This document shows positions 16,742-25,566 of a stretch of 64,000 bases of DNA, piece after piece. The notes beneath the pieces were generated by a model. That model was not told the origin of the DNA and did not search any database. It worked only from the letters and a program-made list of their open reading frames with translations. The stretch is taken from positions 2,375,501 to 2,439,500 of the forward strand of contig NZ_CP080545.1 in NCBI RefSeq assembly GCF_019550795.1. The letters are read 5' to 3'. Made by a program: the position numbers and the translations under genes. Position 1 is the first letter of the stretch. Each line of letters begins with the position of its first letter. The DNA comes from Paenibacillus sp. sptzw28. GTDB lineage: Bacteria; Bacillota; Bacilli; Paenibacillales; Paenibacillaceae.

Positions 16742-18895
16742 ATGAAGAATAACGACGATATGATTTCTAAACTTTACATAGCGGATGAATATGAAATATT
16801 AGAGCGGGTAACCGACGGTTTTTTTGCGATGGATAACAACGGTACGATTAATTATGCGAACTCGGCAGCCCGCCATCTCATTTTCCAGGAATGTATGGAT
16901 GTCGTCGGTAAGTGCTTGTCGTCCGATTTCCCGCAAGCACTGTCACCGCGTTTCTACACGGAATACATCAATGCCATAACGCAGCAGTGCGAGATCGAAT
17001 ATGACGAATTCAGCCCCAATTTGAACAAATGGTTTGCGGTAAGGGGATATCCGTCGGCAACCGGAATCTCCGTTTATTTTCGTGACATTACGGAACTAAA
17101 GAAATTATCTGCGAAGTGTGAACAGCATTACAAGTCGTTGTTTGAGCAGAACCCTGAAGCGATCTGCTCGTTCGATCCGGATGGAAACTTTCTCGACGCA
17201 AACCAAGCTACCCAAAGAATGCTCGGCTATTCTGCAGACGAGTTGCTAACCGAATCATTTAGGTCGTTCGTACAGGAGAAAGATGCAGAGAAAACGGCAA
17301 TCCATTTCAATAAAGCGGCGAGTGGAATCGCCCAATTCTATGAGGTCGGAATTTTACGGAAGGACGGGACTCCTCTGGATATCCATGTGGTGAATATACC
17401 GATTGTTGTCGATGGGGAGGTGGTCAGCGTATACGGAATTGCGAAGGATGTGACGGAACGAAATAAAACGGAAGCTCTCCTGCGGAAAAGCGAGAAGATA
17501 CTTGCGGAATCACAGGCTATGCTGCATGTCGGCAGCTGGGAGCATGATTTCCAGCAGATGACCTCCTACTGGTCGGCGGAAACGTTTAGAATATTCGGGA
17601 TTGAGCCTGGTCCGCATGGAAGTATTGCAACTGAGGAGCACTTGAAAAGAATCCATCCGGAAGACAGGGCAAAGGTGATGCAGGCGGTGGCGGATGGCCA
17701 CAAAGGAAAGCAATTCGGGATCGAGTATCGTGTTATCCGCCCTAACGGGGAAGAGAGAGTGGTCTATTCCACACGTAACAGCGATACCAATGCGGAGGGC
17801 CGGATGTCCGGCATTATTCAGGATATTACCGATTTGAAGCGGACGGAGCGCGAGCTGTGGGAAAGCGAGCAGCGATATAAGTCCTTTGCTGGAAACCACC
17901 CCGACGGGATCTGTTCTATCGACACTAAGGGTCGTTTCACATGCGTCAATCCTGCTTATGAGCGCTTGACCGGATACTCAAGATCAGAGCTGCTTCGCAT
18001 GGACTATAGGGATATTCTGATTCCGGAAGATGTCGAAAGAATGAGAGCTATATACGGCGAAGCGGCAGGAGATGCGTTTCCGGACCGTATTGAAGTTCGT
18101 ATTCGAACTAAAGAAGGACGGATTGTTTATGTGAGCTGCACGATCGTACCGATCATCATGACGGGCGGTATCGTGGGAATGTATTCAATTGTGAAGGATA
18201 TGACACAGCAGAAAGAAACGGAGGAGTTGCTTCGAAAATCGGAGAAATTATCGGTGGTAGGGGAGCTCGCCGCAGCAGTCGCACACGAAATACGTAATCC
18301 GCTGACCGCATTGAAAGGGTTTATCAAGCTCCTTCAAATGAAGGGGACTGACAGCAGACAGGATTACTTTGAAATTATTAATGATGAGCTCGCGCGCATC
18401 GAAATGATTTCAAGCGAGATGCTTGTCCTCTCCAAACCTCATGTTACGAGGAATGTAGAGCTGAGTCTCAAGAATATTATTAATCATGTGAATATATTGT
18501 TGAACAGCGAAGCAAATATGAAAAGCATCGAAATCATCACGGATTTTGAAGAGGGTCTTTCCCCAATTGTGGGAGAGGAGACTCAATTGAAACAAGTGTT
18601 TGTGAACCTGCTCAAAAACGCCATTGAGGCAATGCCGGGCGGCGGCAGCATTCTCGTTACAATGAAGCGGATAAGCGCCCATATTCGGGTTGAAATTATC
18701 GACGAAGGCTGCGGCATTCCGGAGGATAAACTGGAGAAATTGGGTGAGCCATTTTATTCCACGAAAGAAAAGGGTACCGGCCTCGGGCTGCTCGTTACAC
18801 ACCGAATTATTGATGCTCATAATGGACGGATGGAGATCTCCAGCAAAATCGGCAAAGGGACGACAATCAGTGTTTATCTTCCGGTATACGGATAA
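16742..18895 (+). CDS. Cytosolic PAS-domain sensor histidine kinase (sporulation-kinase-like)
   Basis: A 717-residue kinase without membrane segments. Four PAS domains occupy roughly 14-118, 126-245, 256-370 and 378-495. The phosphorylated histidine is H515 in VAHEIRNPLTALKGF. The ATPase domain holds LKNAIEAMPGGG, DEGCGIPE and GTGLGL. The layout resembles the Bacillus sporulation kinases KinA/KinE, which feed the Spo0F-Spo0B-Spo0A phosphorelay. No response regulator is adjacent, which fits an orphan phosphorelay kinase. The ribosome site AGAAGGGAG precedes the ATG, and a sigma-H-type promoter lies about 40 bases upstream. Confidence 0.9.
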   Translation: MKNNDDMISKLYIADEYEILERVTDGFFAMDNNGTINYANSAARHLIFQECMDVVGKCLSSDFPQALSPRFYTEYINAITQQCEIEYDEFSPNLNKWFAVRGYPSATGISVYFRDITELKKLSAKCEQHYKSLFEQNPEAICSFDPDGNFLDANQATQRMLGYSADELLTESFRSFVQEKDAEKTAIHFNKAASGIAQFYEVGILRKDGTPLDIHVVNIPIVVDGEVVSVYGIAKDVTERNKTEALLRKSEKILAESQAMLHVGSWEHDFQQMTSYWSAETFRIFGIEPGPHGSIATEEHLKRIHPEDRAKVMQAVADGHKGKQFGIEYRVIRPNGEERVVYSTRNSDTNAEGRMSGIIQDITDLKRTERELWESEQRYKSFAGNHPDGICSIDTKGRFTCVNPAYERLTGYSRSELLRMDYRDILIPEDVERMRAIYGEAAGDAFPDRIEVRIRTKEGRIVYVSCTIVPIIMTGGIVGMYSIVKDMTQQKETEELLRKSEKLSVVGELAAAVAHEIRNPLTALKGFIKLLQMKGTDSRQDYFEIINDELARIEMISSEMLVLSKPHVTRNVELSLKNIINHVNILLNSEANMKSIEIITDFEEGLSPIVGEETQLKQVFVNLLKNAIEAMPGGGSILVTMKRISAHIRVEIIDEGCGIPEDKLEKLGEPFYSTKEKGTGLGLLVTHRIIDAHNGRMEISSKIGKGTTISVYLPVYG

Positions 18896-18952
18896 TGGAC
18901 TCCAGACATATTGATTCACTCCGTTGAATGATTAACCGCATAACAAAAGCCA

Positions 18953-18981
18953 AACCGCGTCTCAATCGACGCGGTTCGCCG
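18953..18981 (+). terminator. Hairpin after the PAS kinase
   Basis: AACCGCGTC-tcaatc-GACGCGGTT, with a short T content after it; probable terminator. Confidence 0.55.
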
Positions 18982-19019
18982 TGTTGGTCATACTTATTCT
19001 TCCTGGCTGCGGGAACCGG

Positions 19020-19280
19020 TCAAGGCAGATTGGAGGGTGTTTCGTTGACCGAAATGCCGGTCCAGCTGTCAGTGCTGTCGGGATAGAATGTTTGAGCGAT
19101 CTGAAACGCCGAAAGGGCCGGGTCGACATGAAAGGCTGTATCCTTAAAGGAACACCGATCAAAGGCGAAATCGGGTGAGGTAATGATAATGATACATTTG
19201 GTAAAGGAACACCCGATGAAGTGAAAGCCGTCAAATACAATCGTTTCATTATCAAATTCCTGGTCCATAATTAAATCCAT
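19020..19280 (-). CDS. Small conserved hypothetical protein (86 aa)
   Basis: The ribosome site AAGGAGTG sets the start at the ATG of MDLIMDQEFDNETIVF rather than at the longer frame reaching 19469. The pattern IVFDGFHFIGCSFTKCIIII .. FAFDRCSF is that of a Bacillales family of short proteins with alternating F/C/N residues, reminiscent of a few turns of a pentapeptide-like helix. The function is unknown. It is a single gene opposite its neighbours. Confidence 0.65.
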   Translation of the reverse strand: MDLIMDQEFDNETIVFDGFHFIGCSFTKCIIIITSPDFAFDRCSFKDTAFHVDPALSAFQIAQTFYPDSTDSWTGISVNETPSNLP

Positions 19281-19544
19281 AAGTTCACTCCTTAAAGTAG
19301 TACTACTGTCGGTACGTGCAATTGGCGGGCGGGCATCGGCCGGTCTGCTGCAGCTTTTTTGAACGCGCTTTCCTGGAGGTCGACTGAGAGAATGTGAAAT
19401 AGATGTTATCAGATAAGAAGTGCGATGTTTGTCATAAACTGCGCCTGTGAAGTAACTATTTCTCGACATGGCAAATTAATTTGGGTTAGAGATTCCGGCT
19501 GAATAGGAGTAATATAAAAGCATGTTGTTAACCGGGAGGTATTT

Positions 19545-20783
19545 TTGAACGAAGAAAGGACGTGGTGGCGATTGAAGTTTTCATGGGAACGTAACTTGAT
19601 AGTGCTGTGGACAGGGGTATTTTTTTGCAGTATGGCATATTCAGTGTCGATTCCTTTTCTTCCAATTTTTTTGAACGTGGAACTGGGCGTTCACACCCAC
19701 TTGGAAATATGGTCCGGCTTTGCATTCGGAATCACGTTTCTGGCGAGCGCTCTCATTTCACCATACTGGGGCTCGCTTGCTGACAAATATGGACGGAAGC
19801 CGATGCTTATTCGTTCGGGTTTCAGCTTGGCCGCGCTTTATCTCATAAATTACTTTGTCCATGATCCATACTTATTCCTTATTGTCCGCATCTTTCAGGG
19901 GCTGCTGGCTGGATTTGTTCCGGCTGCGATTGCGCTGGTCGCTACGAATACGCCGGAGGAGAAGACCGGATATGCACTCGGCGTAATGTCGACCGCCGGA
20001 GCTACGGGCAGCATTATCGGTCCGCTTATCGGTGGTGTCGTCAGCCATTATTACGGTAACCGGGAGGCTTTTATCTTCTCCAGCCTGATTGTTCTTATCT
20101 CGGCGTTAATCGCCACATTCTTCGCGAAAGAACAGAATTTCAACCGCTCGGCGGCGCGGTCGCATGTCAGCGACGATCTGAAGCAGGCCGCTGCCAACCG
20201 GCCTTTTATGGCGCTTCTCTTCATGGTCGGGATCAGCACGTTTTCCGTCATGATTCTGGAGCCGCTCATCACGGTATATGTGCTGCAGATGGGGGTGTCA
20301 ACAAAGAGCGCATCGCTCAGCTCGGGCATTATATTCTCGGCGGTCGGCATCGCAACCGTCCTTATGGCTCCAAGGTGGGGTAAATGGGGCGGGCGCATAG
20401 GCTATGGAAAAGTGCTGTATATTGGGCTTCTTGGCGGAGGCATCGGCAATATTCTGCAGTTTTTCATCACCAATTATATCGGGTTCGGTATTTTGCGCTT
20501 TGTGTACGGGCTGTTCTTTGCGGGAGTATATCCGGCGATCAATGCGATGATCGTTCAAGCGACGGACAAGGGCTTTCGAGGCCGTGCCTTTAGTCTGAAT
20601 CAATCCGCTTCGCAAATAGCAACAATGGCGGGGCCGATTGTCGGTGGACTCCTCGGCGCATGGCTGCCGATCCGTTGGTTGTTTGTTATTAATGGAGGCG
20701 CATTGATCCTGTGCGCGGTGCTGTATAAGACAAGAAGCGCCGCTGTGGAAGCAAGAGGATCCGTAGTCCAAGCTCGAAGATAA
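19545..20783 (+). CDS. MFS drug-efflux-type transporter
   Basis: A 412-residue, twelve-helix major facilitator. The family motif between helices 2 and 3 is WGSLADKYGRKPMLIRSGF (about 74-92), and the motif-C-like GATGSIIGPLIGG lies near 150. It resembles multidrug exporters of the MdtG type. The start is TTG 19545 with GGGAGG five bases upstream. A second, related MFS gene lies at 50845-52065 in this window. The substrate is unknown. Confidence 0.85.
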   Translation: MNEERTWWRLKFSWERNLIVLWTGVFFCSMAYSVSIPFLPIFLNVELGVHTHLEIWSGFAFGITFLASALISPYWGSLADKYGRKPMLIRSGFSLAALYLINYFVHDPYLFLIVRIFQGLLAGFVPAAIALVATNTPEEKTGYALGVMSTAGATGSIIGPLIGGVVSHYYGNREAFIFSSLIVLISALIATFFAKEQNFNRSAARSHVSDDLKQAAANRPFMALLFMVGISTFSVMILEPLITVYVLQMGVSTKSASLSSGIIFSAVGIATVLMAPRWGKWGGRIGYGKVLYIGLLGGGIGNILQFFITNYIGFGILRFVYGLFFAGVYPAINAMIVQATDKGFRGRAFSLNQSASQIATMAGPIVGGLLGAWLPIRWLFVINGGALILCAVLYKTRSAAVEARGSVVQARR

Positions 20784-20923
20784 GGCGGCGAAGGGCGGCC
20801 GATTTCAAATAACGGCTGGCGGAACAGGACTGACATGATATCGGCTATGTGAATTGTACAGGTCCTCCTATTAGCAGTATGATAGGCATGTAAGCTTATA
20901 CCATGTGAGGAGGTTTTGTACAG

Positions 20924-21444
20924 ATGTTTGACATTGCGATAATCGGAGCAGGGCCTGCAGGCGGAAGCGCGGCGTTGTTTACGGCAAAGGCCGGGAAGAA
21001 AACGCTGCTGATCGACAGCGACCAAAGCATCACGAAACGGGCGTGGATCGAGAATCATTACGGCGTGCCTGAGATCAAAGGTCCCGATCTTGTAGAGACA
21101 GGCATCAAGCAGGCGCAGAAATTCGGCGCTGAGCTCGCTCAAGTAAGAGTGACGGATATTCAGAAAAACGGCGATGGCTTCCGTATTGAAAGCGAGAGCG
21201 GAGCATACGAGGCGAAAGCTGTTATTCTCGCAACCGGCCTCATGCTGGATTTGGCCGACAAGATAGGAGTCCGGACAAAACCGGGGACCGAGCCTCGGGT
21301 CAAAGCCGTATTCGATGTTGACGCTTCGGGCAAAACCAATCTGGACGGTATCTGGGCGGCAGGAGCGATGGCGCGAAGGTCGCAATCAATGTGATTAGCG
21401 AAATGAACGGCGAACGTTATGTCGACCACGACGTGTTGAAATAA
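20924..21444 (+). pseudogene. NAD(P)/FAD-dependent oxidoreductase, frame broken near 3' end
   Basis: The frame starts with FDIAIIGAGPAGGSAALFTAKAGKK, an FAD-binding fold of the small thioredoxin-reductase-like type, and runs to DGIWAAGAMA before ending in a nonsense tail at 21394. In another frame, bases 21370-21444 encode the expected end (DGAKVAINVISEMNGERYVD, then HDVLK). Relatives carry about 12-15 more residues between these parts. The joint contains GATGGCG, so a deletion between short repeats is a likely cause. The protein would lack part of its C-terminal FAD/NAD contacts. Sequencing error cannot be excluded. Confidence 0.7.
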
Positions 21445-21479
21445 TTCAGCTGGAAGACTTTTAAATATCGAAAAGACGA

Positions 21480-21523
21480 GCAGAAGCCTGCCTAGGATGA
21501 TCCTGGTCAGGCTTGCTTCTTTT
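21480..21523 (+). terminator. Terminator after the oxidoreductase
   Basis: AGCAGAAGCCTG.. / ..CAGGCTTGCTTCTTTTT stem-loop with a T run. Confidence 0.75.
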
Positions 21524-21616
21524 TCCGGCAGCATTCTAGTAGAACTGACGAACCTTCCGGTTTATAATAGAGTAATCAGTTTATCAGCTTAAGAGAAAGA
21601 CAGGTGAAGTGCAATC

Positions 21617-22780
21617 ATGCGAATATTCCGGCTCATATCAAGGGTCGTTGTTGTTTTATTGATTTTTCTCGGCTTGCAGTTTTATATCGGCTGGAATGGA
21701 ATACAGTTTCTGGACGCATGGTTTGGCGGCGTATCTGATGTGTTATTCTGGACCTTCTATTGGATCGTAGCGATGTCGTACGTGATCTCCAGACTGCTAG
21801 AGAGAGTCCTGCCGGGACGAATTGCGCTCTGGCTCAAATGGATTGGCTCCTATTGGTTCGCGATTCTTCAGTACAGCGTACTTCTGCTGCCGGTGGCGGA
21901 TCTTTCCGTCTGGGTGCTCCGCAGCGCTTCCCTGCCGAAGGATACTTCGATTATGATCGTCGGAACGGTCATAATTGCTATTTATGCAGGTATTCTTCTC
22001 CGGGGCTCATGGAATGCGTGGAATCCGATTGTACGGGAATATACCGTTACTGTAAACAAACGGGCGGGCGATCTCAAGCAGCTTCGTATCGCCGCGGCCT
22101 CCGATCTTCATCTCGGTACGGTCGTGGGGCGGCGTTATCTCAGTCTATTGGTGGACCGCGTCAATGAGCTGAAGCCGGACATCGTTCTCCTGCCCGGCGA
22201 TGTTATCGACGATGATGTCGAGCCGTTCAAGCGATTTGATTTCGGCAGTATTATCAAAGGCTTCAAATCACGTTTCGGCACCTATGCGGTGCTTGGAAAC
22301 CATGAATATATCGGGGGCAAAATCGAGGAATTTATCGCTCTGATGGAGAAAGCCGGCATCCCCGTCCTCACGGATGAGACTGTGAAGATCGCAAACAGCT
22401 TCTATATTGTCGGCCGTAAAGACAAAGCGGCCGGAAGCGGCAGGTTCGGGAAGAAGGGACGTCTTGCGGTTCGGGAGCTTGTTGAGGATTTGGACCAGTC
22501 GCTTCCTCTGATTATGATGGACCACCAACCCTCGGCGATCAGCGAAGCTGCCGACAACGGCATCGATCTCTCGCTGCACGGTCATACCCATCGCGGCCAA
22601 ATGGCGCCTAATCATTTTCTGACACGTCGGCTGTTTGAGCTGGATTGGGGTTACCTGCGCAAGGGGAATCTGCACGCCATCGTATCCTCCGGCTACGGCA
22701 CATGGGGACCGCCGATCCGGACCGGCAGCCGCTCGGAGATATTGAACATTACAGTGAATTTCGCTCCACTGGAAAGTTAA
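21617..22780 (+). CDS. Membrane-anchored metallophosphoesterase (YkuE-like)
   Basis: A 387-residue protein with about four N-terminal membrane helices (within 1-135) and a calcineurin-like domain. All five motifs are visible: ASDLHLGTVVG, LLPGDVIDDD, LGNHEYIGG, MMDHQPS and SLHGHTHRGQM. It should use two metal ions to cleave a phosphoester. The Bacillus relative YkuE is a cell-surface Tat substrate; here the membrane helices would hold the domain at the membrane. Single gene. Confidence 0.88.
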   Translation: MRIFRLISRVVVVLLIFLGLQFYIGWNGIQFLDAWFGGVSDVLFWTFYWIVAMSYVISRLLERVLPGRIALWLKWIGSYWFAILQYSVLLLPVADLSVWVLRSASLPKDTSIMIVGTVIIAIYAGILLRGSWNAWNPIVREYTVTVNKRAGDLKQLRIAAASDLHLGTVVGRRYLSLLVDRVNELKPDIVLLPGDVIDDDVEPFKRFDFGSIIKGFKSRFGTYAVLGNHEYIGGKIEEFIALMEKAGIPVLTDETVKIANSFYIVGRKDKAAGSGRFGKKGRLAVRELVEDLDQSLPLIMMDHQPSAISEAADNGIDLSLHGHTHRGQMAPNHFLTRRLFELDWGYLRKGNLHAIVSSGYGTWGPPIRTGSRSEILNITVNFAPLES

Positions 22781-22870
22781 ATATTGGGTTAAACGAATAT
22801 TCGGCTTATAATAGTCACAGGTATAAGTATAAGGCTTATCATAGCTGAATGAACATTTGGAGACACGTAT

Positions 22871-25141
22871 ATGGAAATGGATGTACAGGTAACGCCCGTT
22901 AGTAGAAAATCGGTGTTATTGCTATGGCTCCTGGGCCGAACAAACGGCATGTTCAAATACGATACGCCCTTCTGGCGGATATCGGTCATAGGGCTATGGG
23001 TTATTAATACCGTCACGTTAATAACGGCCGCTCTGGGAATGCCTACCGGGCTTGGCATCGTATTCGATACTGTCGCTATTTCGTTTCTAGGGACGATCAT
23101 AATGGCCGCCGCCGCCGGGGTGGCGGCTTTTGTACTTTCACTGTGTTATGTGCCGCTGCCCCGCTTTTATACCGGAGCATTGCTGTATACAGGTTCTTCC
23201 ATCTATGCCATATGGTTTTATGCGGATATCGGATACTCTTCGGCCGTTATCCTGTCCGCGATTCAGACAGGGGCCGGTATAACGGCAGGAATGATTGCAG
23301 GCCTTCTTGCAAGCCGGACTGTCAGCTTGAAGACAAAGCTCGTTTCACTATCAAGCTTGCCGGTTATTTGTCTGGCGCTGGCTTATTGGCCTGCGTTCAG
23401 CCGTACAGCGGTTCCCCCTGTCCCTGCCGTGATACAGGATGATGCGGAGACCGGAGCGTTCGCGGTAGCTCCACTGCAAACAACCAATCCGGCCGAGCCG
23501 GGGCCCTATGAGATATACGGCTTCACCTATGGCAGCGGCGAGGACCTTCACCGCGATGAATTCGGCCGAGGCGCCCAGCTTAGAGCCATGCCCGTTGATG
23601 CATCCTCTTATATTAAGTATTGGCCATGGCTGCGCTCAATATTCTGGGGCTTCGACCAGCAAGCACTGCCTTTAAACGGCCATGTTTGGATGCCACGAGG
23701 CGAAGGACCTTTTCCGCTTGCGCTAATCGTTCACGGCAATCATCTAATGGAGCAGTTTTCAGATGTCGGTTACGCCTATTTGGGGGAACTCTTGGCCAGC
23801 CGCGGCATTATCGCCGTATCGGTCGATGAGAATTTTCTTAACTATTCGGTATGGACGGGTATACCAGAGCAGGATATGAAAGCCCGGGCATGGATACTGC
23901 TCAAACATTTGCAGCAAATCGCTGAATTCAGCGGGCAGGAAGGCAGTCCGTTTAATAACAGGGTGGATTTGAGCCGGGTAGCGCTGATCGGTCATTCAAG
24001 AGGCGGCCAGGCGGCGGCGATGGCAGCGGACCGCTCGCGCTGGTTTGCTTCCGACAGGTCCTTAAGCAGCCTGGACGCCGTTCAAATACGGGCGGTGATC
24101 GGGATTGCGCCGACCGATAAAACCGTCGACAAGCAATCGGCGGTGCTGAAGGATACCTATTATCTCACACTGCAGGGAGCCATGGACGGCGATGTAGATA
24201 CGTTCAGCGGGGAAAGGCAGTATATACGCTCCTCGTTCACGCCGGGATCGGAGCGCTTTAAAGCTTCGCTTTATATCGGAGACGCTAATCACAGCCGGTT
24301 TAACACCGAGTGGGGTACGATGGATGACAGCCTCCCCGGCGGATTGCTCTTGAACAGGCGCGGTATGATGGATGGCTCCGACCAGCGGGAAGTGACCAAA
24401 GTGTATGTGTCCGCATTTCTGGAAACGGCACTCCATGGGAACCAAGACTATAAGCCGCTGTTTATGGATTACCGGTCGGGAGAGGAGTGGCTGCCGGGCG
24501 CTTCTTATACGAACCGTTATGAGGACGGCAGCTTTCGTCCGATTGTCCGCTTTGACGATGACCGGAATAAAACGACACATAGCGATGGAGTGACGGCGGA
24601 AACGGATGGGGGCTTGCTGTGGACGGAGGAGAATGCGGAGGATCGCGACGGTAATGGGAAAGGAACGCGAGGAGCGGTGCTGCAGTGGAAAGATAACGGC
24701 GGCGGCTCGTTTACCATTGAAATGCCGGAGCCGTTTAGCGATAGACTGCAAATCGGCGAATCGGCAGCATTCGTTTTCTCCATGACAAATATGCTACTTG
24801 AATTGAATGAGGAGACTGCAGCGGACACATTTGCTCCGCCGCAAATCGTCGTTGAACTGGAGAGTCGGAATGGGGCGGCCGTACAACTGCCGCTGGACCG
24901 TTTCATGCCTGTTGCTCCGCTTGAGCATGCGACATTCACTATCGCTTCATGGCTGGAGAAGAGGATTAAAGACGGCAAGTACAACCAGTCGGCCGAGCCG
25001 GTCTTTCAGACCTACCGGCTGCCCATTACACGCTTCGCCGAGGAGAATCCGCAGTTTAATCCGAAAGAGCTCTCCCGTGTCACGTTTCGTTTCAGTGGGA
25101 AAAAGGGCAAAGTGATGATTGATGACATTGGAATCGATTAA
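22871..25141 (+). CDS. Large alpha/beta hydrolase with membrane N-terminus
   Basis: A 756-residue protein. Residues about 35-190 hold five to six membrane helices. A secreted alpha/beta hydrolase domain follows: an oxyanion region LALIVHGNHLMEQF and the nucleophile elbow GHSRGGQAAAMA near 375. A C-terminal beta-rich domain of about 250 residues completes it. The acid and histidine of the triad are not certain (SRFNTEWG near 478 may hold one). The substrate is unknown; esterase or peptidase are possible. The stop codon lies inside the target duplication of the IS element that follows, so the reading frame survived the insertion. Confidence 0.75.
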   Translation: MEMDVQVTPVSRKSVLLLWLLGRTNGMFKYDTPFWRISVIGLWVINTVTLITAALGMPTGLGIVFDTVAISFLGTIIMAAAAGVAAFVLSLCYVPLPRFYTGALLYTGSSIYAIWFYADIGYSSAVILSAIQTGAGITAGMIAGLLASRTVSLKTKLVSLSSLPVICLALAYWPAFSRTAVPPVPAVIQDDAETGAFAVAPLQTTNPAEPGPYEIYGFTYGSGEDLHRDEFGRGAQLRAMPVDASSYIKYWPWLRSIFWGFDQQALPLNGHVWMPRGEGPFPLALIVHGNHLMEQFSDVGYAYLGELLASRGIIAVSVDENFLNYSVWTGIPEQDMKARAWILLKHLQQIAEFSGQEGSPFNNRVDLSRVALIGHSRGGQAAAMAADRSRWFASDRSLSSLDAVQIRAVIGIAPTDKTVDKQSAVLKDTYYLTLQGAMDGDVDTFSGERQYIRSSFTPGSERFKASLYIGDANHSRFNTEWGTMDDSLPGGLLLNRRGMMDGSDQREVTKVYVSAFLETALHGNQDYKPLFMDYRSGEEWLPGASYTNRYEDGSFRPIVRFDDDRNKTTHSDGVTAETDGGLLWTEENAEDRDGNGKGTRGAVLQWKDNGGGSFTIEMPEPFSDRLQIGESAAFVFSMTNMLLELNEETAADTFAPPQIVVELESRNGAAVQLPLDRFMPVAPLEHATFTIASWLEKRIKDGKYNQSAEPVFQTYRLPITRFAEENPQFNPKELSRVTFRFSGKKGKVMIDDIGID

Positions 25142-25146
25142 AATAA
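25139..25146. repeat. Target site duplication, left copy
   Basis: TAAAATAA, identical to 26704-26711 on the other side of the IS element. It contains the stop codon of the upstream hydrolase. Confidence 0.9.
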
Positions 25147-25171
25147 GGCTATGTTCAATTTTAATGTTGAT
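25147..25171 (+). repeat. IS terminal inverted repeat, left
   Basis: GGCTATGTT..AATGTTGAT; pairs with 26679-26703. Confidence 0.9.
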
Positions 25172-25181
25172 TTATGACCAC

Positions 25182-25214
25182 AAGAAAACCGCCCCGATAA
25201 AAGGCGGTTTTCTT
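25182..25214. terminator. Bidirectional terminator inside the IS end
   Basis: A perfect 12-bp stem AAGAAAACCGCC / GGCGGTTTTCTT. It ends the passenger gene on the minus strand and can replace the displaced terminator of the hydrolase on the plus strand. Confidence 0.85.
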
Positions 25215-25225
25215 GACTGTTCAAT

Positions 25226-25513
25226 TCATGCACTTACTCCCCGTGTTCTTTTAAAAGAGAGAATGACAAAGTTAATCCAAGTTAATAAAGGGATGAACAT
25301 CACTAATACGTAACGATTATGAAAATCAATTCCGAACAATCTTGACTCCTCATCTAAGTTGTACATGAACCAAAAGGTTAATCCCAATATCGTCGTGTTA
25401 ATAACAAAAGCCGATAACATTCCTAACCATTTTCTTTTTGTATTTCTCATAATATAAACAGATAAAATCGTTGAAACTATGAAAGAAATAACTATGATAA
25501 CGAAGTTCAACAC
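25226..25513 (-). CDS. IS passenger: small membrane protein (95 aa)
   Basis: A 95-residue protein with three hydrophobic segments (about 2-22, 30-52, 67-87), lying inside the IS downstream of the transposase. The start is GTG 25513 or TTG 25510 behind AAGGTGGTG. Passenger genes are known in IS1595-family elements. I do not recognise this protein, and nothing shows whether it helps the element or the host. Confidence 0.6.
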   Translation of the reverse strand: MLNFVIIVISFIVSTILSVYIMRNTKRKWLGMLSAFVINTTILGLTFWFMYNLDEESRLFGIDFHNRYVLVMFIPLLTWINFVILSFKRTRGVSA

Positions 25514-25566
25514 TACACCACCTTATGAAATTATTTGAGAAAAGGTTTGTTTATCCAGCAATCGAC

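Noticed and set aside
16742..18895. Two-component pair
   Set aside because: No response-regulator gene lies next to the kinase; an orphan phosphorelay kinase is more likely.
20600..21385. 261-codon minus-strand ORF over the MFS end and the oxidoreductase
   Set aside because: Covers two well-supported plus-strand genes and has no domain signature.
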